A stretch of DNA of 64,000 nucleotides from Capilliphycus robustus (GTDB lineage: Bacteria; Cyanobacteriota; Cyanobacteriia; Cyanobacteriales; Microcoleaceae), in contig NZ_JAYGHR010000074.1 of the NCBI RefSeq assembly GCF_034932365.1, positions 35,740-99,739 on the forward strand. Direction: 5' to 3'. Under the pieces are notes generated by a model. That model did not search any database. It was given only the letters and a program-made list of their open reading frames with translations, and was not told the DNA's origin. Of this stretch, positions 60,413 to 64,000 are shown piece by piece. Both the position numbers and the translations under genes were made by a program. How positions within the stretch are numbered: the first letter of the stretch is position 1; every line of letters starts with the position of its first letter.

Positions 60413-60706
60413 GTTAACAGTTATCAGTAACCAGCTTTTACAGTTATCAGTTATCAGTTTACAGTGACCAGCTTTTACAGTTATCAGTTATTAGTTATTA
60501 GTTATCAGTTATCACTGTTGACTGGTCACTGGTCACTGTTGACTGTTGACTGGTCACTGGTCACTGGTCACTGGTCACTGGTCACTGTTTACTGGTCACT
60601 GGTCACTGGTCACTGGTCACTGGTCACTGGTCACTGGTCACTGGTCACTGTTCACTGTTTACTGGTCACTGTTCACTGGTCACTGGTCACTGGTCACTGG
60701 TCACTG
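60413..60706. repeat. Tandem GGTCACT(G) heptamer array
   Basis: About 290 bp. The right two-thirds is almost pure 7-bp repeats TCACTGG (GGTCACTGGTCACTGGTCAC), with variants GTTGACTG and GTTTACTG; the left third is CAGTTATCAGTTATCAG and AGTTATTAG. Two overlapping 'ORFs' of LVTGHWS repeats are artefacts of the unit. This is the opposite orientation to the 2.1 kb array. It lies between ylqF and the universal stress gene. Confidence 0.93.
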
Positions 60707-60708
60707 TA

Positions 60709-61125
60709 TTAGGGAACAACTAAAACGGGACAGGGAGAGAGATTAATCACGCGGTTGGTGACACTATCAGCAATATTCCCTTCCGCTAAACCGATCCCTC
60801 GGCTTCCCATAACGATGAGATCCGCCTCTATTTCATCAGCGACATCACAGATGGTAAAAGCAGGTTTCCCTTCACGTTCGAGAGTTTTCACCTCGATACC
60901 CGCACTGACAAACATGGCTTGGGCTTCTGTCAGCAATTTCTGAACCGCTTCTTCAGACGTCATTTTCTCCGAATGAGGAGGTTCACCCGTTTCTGTTTCG
61001 TCCGGTTCTAGAACAGCGAGGATAAAAAGATTCGCCTGGTAAGTTTTGGCAATGTTAAGGGCAACATCCGCCGCTTCACGGGCTTCTCGGCTTTGATCGA
61101 TAGGAAGTAAAACAGTCTTAAACAT
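60709..61125 (-). CDS. Universal stress protein (UspA family)
   Basis: A 138-aa USP-domain protein. I use the ATG at 61125 (MFKTVLLPIDQSREAREAAD), preceded by GGAGAGGCG. The ATP-binding signature GSRGIGLAEGNIADSV and NLSPCPVLVVP is near the C-terminus, with LPIDQS at the start, so it is of the nucleotide-binding type. USPs respond to stress or starvation; regulation here is unknown. Its 3' end abuts the GTCACTG array. Confidence 0.9.
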   Translation of the reverse strand: MFKTVLLPIDQSREAREAADVALNIAKTYQANLFILAVLEPDETETGEPPHSEKMTSEEAVQKLLTEAQAMFVSAGIEVKTLEREGKPAFTICDVADEIEADLIVMGSRGIGLAEGNIADSVTNRVINLSPCPVLVVP

Positions 61126-61293
61126 AACACGCCTCTCCAAGTCGCGGAGTCCGGTAAAATGTTTACTGTGAACGGTTATTGATGTAAATCTATCATCAAT
61201 AGAGTGATGGACAGCTTATTCGGCTATTAGTCAGCAGCTCCGCCCCGATTTCATTTGAACTCGATCATAATAACCAATTAGGAGGTTAACCCG

Positions 61294-62496
61294 GTGACAA
61301 AGAAAACTGTAAGAGATTTATCGGCATCAGACTTATCCGGTAAAAAGGTACTGGTGCGGGCGGACTTTAATGTGCCAATTGACAACGGTTCCATTACAGA
61401 TGATACTCGGATTCGCGCTGCTCTGCCGACGATTCAAGACTTGACCTCAAAAGGTGCCAAGGTGATCCTCACCAGCCACTTTGGACGTCCAAAGGCTAAG
61501 GTTGTTGATTCTATGCGGTTAACGCCTGTTGCGGTTCGTTTGTCTGAACTGTTGGGTCAAGACGTTAAAAAATGTGACGATTGTATCGGTGATGAAGTTG
61601 CAGCCGTTGTCAACTCGATGAATAATGGCGATGTTGCCCTTCTGGAGAACGTTCGCTTCTATCCAGGTGAGGAAGACAACGATCCTGAATTTGCCAAGCA
61701 ATTAGCGTCTGTTGCGGATCTCTACGTTAATGATGCGTTCGGAACCGCCCACCGCGCCCATGCTTCCACTGAAGGCGTGACTAAATACCTCAGTCCTTGT
61801 GTGGCGGGTTATTTGATCGAAAAAGAACTCCAGTTCCTCAAAGGCGCTATTGATGAACCAAAACGTCCCTTAGCGGCGATTATTGGCGGTTCTAAGGTAT
61901 CCAGTAAAATCGGTGTGATTGAAGCCTTACTCGACAAGTGTGACAAACTGCTGTTAGGCGGTGGGATGATTTTCACCTTCTACAAAGCACGGGGCTTGAG
62001 TGTGGGTAAATCTCTGGTTGAAGACGATAAAATCGAATTGGCGAAATCCCTAGAAGCCAAAGCCAAGGAAAAAGGCGTTACTATGCTACTTCCGACAGAT
62101 GTGATTGTCGCCGATAAATTCGATGCAGAAGCCAATTCTCAAACCGTTAGCGTCGAAGCTATTCCCGATGGTTGGATGGGTTTGGATATTGGCCCCGATG
62201 CGGTGAAAGTTTTCCAAGATGCTTTAGCCGACTGCAAAACGGTGATCTGGAATGGCCCGATGGGTGTATTTGAAATGGAGAAGTTTGCCAAAGGAACTGA
62301 AGGGATCGCTTATACTTTGTCTGAACTGACGGGAACAGGTACAACAACCATTATCGGTGGCGGTGACTCCGTTGCTGCGGTTGAACAGTTGGGTTTAGGC
62401 GAAAAAATGAGCCATATTTCTACAGGCGGTGGCGCGAGTCTGGAGTTGTTAGAAGGGAAAGAATTACCCGGTATTGCTGCTTTAGACGAAGCGTAA
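61294..62496 (+). CDS. pgk: Phosphoglycerate kinase
   Basis: Glycolytic and Calvin-cycle kinase, 400 aa. The GTG start at 61294 is preceded by an excellent AGGAGG at 61281-61286. The N-terminal domain has VLVRADFNVPID and ILTSHFGRPK; NDAFGTAHRAHAST and the hinge are typical. The ATP side contains VIWNGPMGVFEMEKFAKGT and IIGGGDSVAAV. In cyanobacteria this single enzyme serves both glycolysis and CO2 fixation. A strong terminator follows 40 bp after the stop. Confidence 0.97.
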   Translation: MTKKTVRDLSASDLSGKKVLVRADFNVPIDNGSITDDTRIRAALPTIQDLTSKGAKVILTSHFGRPKAKVVDSMRLTPVAVRLSELLGQDVKKCDDCIGDEVAAVVNSMNNGDVALLENVRFYPGEEDNDPEFAKQLASVADLYVNDAFGTAHRAHASTEGVTKYLSPCVAGYLIEKELQFLKGAIDEPKRPLAAIIGGSKVSSKIGVIEALLDKCDKLLLGGGMIFTFYKARGLSVGKSLVEDDKIELAKSLEAKAKEKGVTMLLPTDVIVADKFDAEANSQTVSVEAIPDGWMGLDIGPDAVKVFQDALADCKTVIWNGPMGVFEMEKFAKGTEGIAYTLSELTGTGTTTIIGGGDSVAAVEQLGLGEKMSHISTGGGASLELLEGKELPGIAALDEA

Positions 62497-62532
62497 TTTC
62501 TAACTCAAATTATCATTTTTAGGTAAGATCCC

Positions 62533-62566
62533 AAAAACCCGGTTTCTCTGAGAAACCGGGTTTTTT
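62533..62566. terminator. Strong bidirectional terminator between pgk and xisI
   Basis: AAAAACCCGGTTTCT, CTG, AGAAACCGGGTTTTTT is a nearly perfect hairpin with T-runs on both strands. It serves convergent pgk (plus) and xisI (minus). The word AACCCGGTTTCT is repeated elsewhere in the window (12.48, 56.35 kb). Confidence 0.88.
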
Positions 62567-62900
62567 AAGATAGAGCATAACCAGTATAAGGTCGTTTGTA
62601 GGGTGGATGTAAACCCAAAACAATATCTTCGGGAGGAATTCCCCGATTAACCAGTTCTTGAGCAATATTAACCTCTGTGAGATTGCGTTGAATCCAAATT
62701 TTGTGATCTTTAATATCGAGATGAATAAAACAGTTGTAAACCCGCTTGAGTCCCTGCCATCCAATATCTAGCAATTGATAATGATCATGTTCTCCATCAA
62801 AAATCAGTTGACACTCCACATCGGACTTATGACTTTCTCCAACACTTTGGTCAGTCATAAATTGGCGGATACATTGGCGATAGCGTTCTAACTTATCCAT
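62565..62900 (-). CDS. xisI: XisI-like fdxN excision controlling factor
   Basis: A 111-aa protein of the XisI family. Conserved parts are MDKLERYRQCIRQFM, DHYQLLDIGWQGLKRVYNCFIHLDIKDHKIWIQRN, and the end FRxGIPPEDIVLGLHPPYKRPYTGYA type (here NRGIPPEDIVLGLHPPYKRP). XisI normally occurs with XisH and was first described in excision of the fdxN element in heterocystous strains. No XisH is in the window, so it is an orphan; many filamentous strains carry several. Confidence 0.88.
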   Translation of the reverse strand: MDKLERYRQCIRQFMTDQSVGESHKSDVECQLIFDGEHDHYQLLDIGWQGLKRVYNCFIHLDIKDHKIWIQRNLTEVNIAQELVNRGIPPEDIVLGLHPPYKRPYTGYALS

Positions 62901-63058
62901 CTTTCAATTCCTGCCAACATTATGGAAACGACAACTTAATTTTACCGAACTCTGCTAGGCTGAGAGAAATTCCTTGACCTCTGTCCCCATTTGCATAACC
63001 TCCCGAACACCAGATATATATTGTGATGAGTGGTTCTTGCGGTGAGGAAATCCCATTC

Positions 63059-64000
63059 ATGCGTCTACCCCAACTGTGGCTATCTATTCTCAGCGTTAAC
63101 AGCATCTTTCTGTTGAACTTGGGTTTCCCTGTGTTAACCCTACCCCCAACCCTGCATCGGGGAGAAGCGATCGCCCAAACAGACCCCAATGCTGAAGCAG
63201 AAAGATTATTTAATCAGGGACTTGAACTCTTTCAACAGGGGACAGCAGAATCTTATAAACAGGCAATTGTAGCTTTAGAAAAGGCGCTACAACTTTATCA
63301 GCAAGCAGGAAACTTGAAAGGACAAGCGGTTAGTTTGTTAGGACTGGGTAGAATTTCTGATTTATTAGGAGATAAACAAATTGCCCTCGATTACTACAAC
63401 CAATCCCTTCCTTTAAGCCGACAGGTGGGGGATAAAGCGGGGGAAGCCACCACTCTCAACAATATTGGCTTGGTCTACGATGCTTTGGGAGACAAACAAC
63501 AGGCCCTCGAATACTTCAACCAATCCCTTCCTTTAAGCCGACAGGTGGGGGATAAAGCGGTGGAAGCAGGCACTCTCAACAATATTGGCGCTGTCTACAA
63601 TGCTTTGGGAGACAAACAGCAAGCCCTCAAATTCTACAACCAATCCCTTCCTTTAAGCCGACAGGTGGGGGATAAGGCGGGGGAAGCAGCTACTCTCAAC
63701 AATATTGGCGGTGTCTACAATGCTTTAGGAGACCGACAAACTGCCCTCGATTTCTACAACCAATCCCTTCCTTTAAGGCGACAGGTGGGGGATAAAGCGG
63801 GGGAAGCCACCACTCTCAACAATATTGGCCGTGTCTACGATGATTTGGGAGACAAACAGCAAGCCCTCGATTTCTACAACCAATCCCTTCCTTTAAGCCG
63901 ACAGGTGGGGGATAAAGCGGGGGAAGCCACCACTCTCAACAATATTGGCTTGGTCTACGATGCTTTGGGAGACAAACAACAGGCCCTCGAATACTTCAAC
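63059..64000 (+). CDS. TPR repeat protein, secreted, partial (possible CHAT protein)
   Basis: Begins at ATG 63059 (GTGAGGAAAT upstream) and runs off the right edge. Residues 1-35 form a signal peptide or anchor (MRLPQLWLSILSVNSIFLLN). After a helical region, 40-residue TPR units of kinesin-light-chain type repeat about every 120 bp from 63391 on: DKxxALDYYNQSLPLSRQVG, DKAGEATTLNNIGxVYDALG. The DNA of the units is nearly identical. In cyanobacteria such proteins often end in a CHAT peptidase domain; that part is outside the window. Confidence 0.85.
   Translation, partial: MRLPQLWLSILSVNSIFLLNLGFPVLTLPPTLHRGEAIAQTDPNAEAERLFNQGLELFQQGTAESYKQAIVALEKALQLYQQAGNLKGQAVSLLGLGRISDLLGDKQIALDYYNQSLPLSRQVGDKAGEATTLNNIGLVYDALGDKQQALEYFNQSLPLSRQVGDKAVEAGTLNNIGAVYNALGDKQQALKFYNQSLPLSRQVGDKAGEAATLNNIGGVYNALGDRQTALDFYNQSLPLRRQVGDKAGEATTLNNIGRVYDDLGDKQQALDFYNQSLPLSRQVGDKAGEATTLNNIGLVYDALGDKQQALEYFN
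63391..64000 (+). repeat. 120-bp tandem repeats encoding TPR units
   Basis: Units begin near 63391, 63511, 63631, 63751, 63871 and 63991 and contain the invariant CAATCCCTTCCTTTAAG and GACAGGTGGGGGATAAAGC. Most differences between units are in a few codons, which indicates ongoing recombination between them. Confidence 0.92.

Noticed and set aside
60464..60746. Two overlapping ORFs encoding repeated LVTGHWS peptides
   Set aside because: They are translations of the GTCACTG tandem array in two frames; no ribosome binding site or protein-like sequence beyond the repeat.
62920..63189. 89-aa minus-strand ORF overlapping the TPR gene start
   Set aside because: It is antisense to the signal-peptide region of the TPR gene and has no family-like sequence.
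63391..64000. CRISPR-like array
   Set aside because: The regular 120-bp repeats have no unique spacers and lie in frame within a TPR gene.

Overview
The window looks like the chromosome of a filamentous, Oscillatoriales-type cyanobacterium (Planktothrix/Oscillatoria/Lyngbya-like). The evidence is an oxygenic-photosynthesis gene set (petC-petA, a CCB-type cytochrome b6f assembly protein, a cyanobacterial atp operon with both b and b' subunits), frequent HIP1 octamers (GCGATCGC), several families known mainly from cyanobacteria (DUF3067, DUF3155, DUF3370, XisI), and intergenic runs of the heptamer CAGTGAC/GTCACTG. Genus assignment is inference.

Layout: 1-2.3 kb holds the start of a small antitoxin-like gene, proS and a tandem repeat. 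2.3-8.4 kb is the atp operon (atp1, a, c, b', b, delta, alpha, gamma); beta and epsilon are not in the window. 8.4-8.9 kb is a non-coding region with the operon terminator, a MITE-like element and a divergent small-RNA unit: a near-consensus promoter overlapped by a Fur-box-like palindrome, about 62 nt of RNA with an anti-Shine-Dalgarno pyrimidine stretch, and an intrinsic terminator. I read this as an IsaR1-type iron-stress sRNA. 8.9-23 kb is mixed housekeeping and accessory genes: upp, YggT, aroE, a STAND-like ATPase coupled to a J-domain membrane protein, an M15-like protein, an HD-like protein and a 1184-aa cyclase/ATPase/TPR protein.

22.6-30.5 kb holds DUF3067 divergent from petC-petA, a duplicated scar of the petA 3' end, a vapBC module whose toxin is broken by a 100-bp TA-flanked element, xth, and a TPP-decarboxylase/succinate-semialdehyde dehydrogenase pair that fits the cyanobacterial bypass of 2-oxoglutarate dehydrogenase. 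tRNA-Glu(UUC) and its promoter follow. 31-40 kb carries an AEC transporter, a VanY-like peptidase, an HEAGH protease-like protein, a PadR regulator, a CCB-type assembly factor, DUF3155, a GAF/histidine kinase, a SLATT (2TM effector-like) protein next to a second 2TM protein, and a DUF1537 kinase.

40.5-52.7 kb is the most unusual part. It starts with a 1512-aa fusion: winged helix, sigma-region-4-like HTH, six treble-clef zinc-ribbon repeats, SNF2-type helicase and an Rrp8-like methyltransferase. Then come an HNH-nuclease remnant, the lipid A genes lpxC-fabZ-lpxA, a broken Rieske oxygenase remnant, and a Dnd-like cassette (DEAD helicase, small protein, DndD-like SMC ATPase) without dndB or dndC nearby. 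52.7-64 kb carries the SRP RNA, a phasin-like protein, YciI, an IS200/IS605 remnant with a probable omega-RNA end, DUF3370, a metallophosphoesterase, a NodB/phosphodiester-glycosidase fusion, ylqF, a large GTCACTG tandem array, a universal stress protein, pgk, an orphan xisI, and the start of a TPR protein built from nearly identical 120-bp repeats.

All assignments come from reading the sequence and from memory of protein families; no database search was run.
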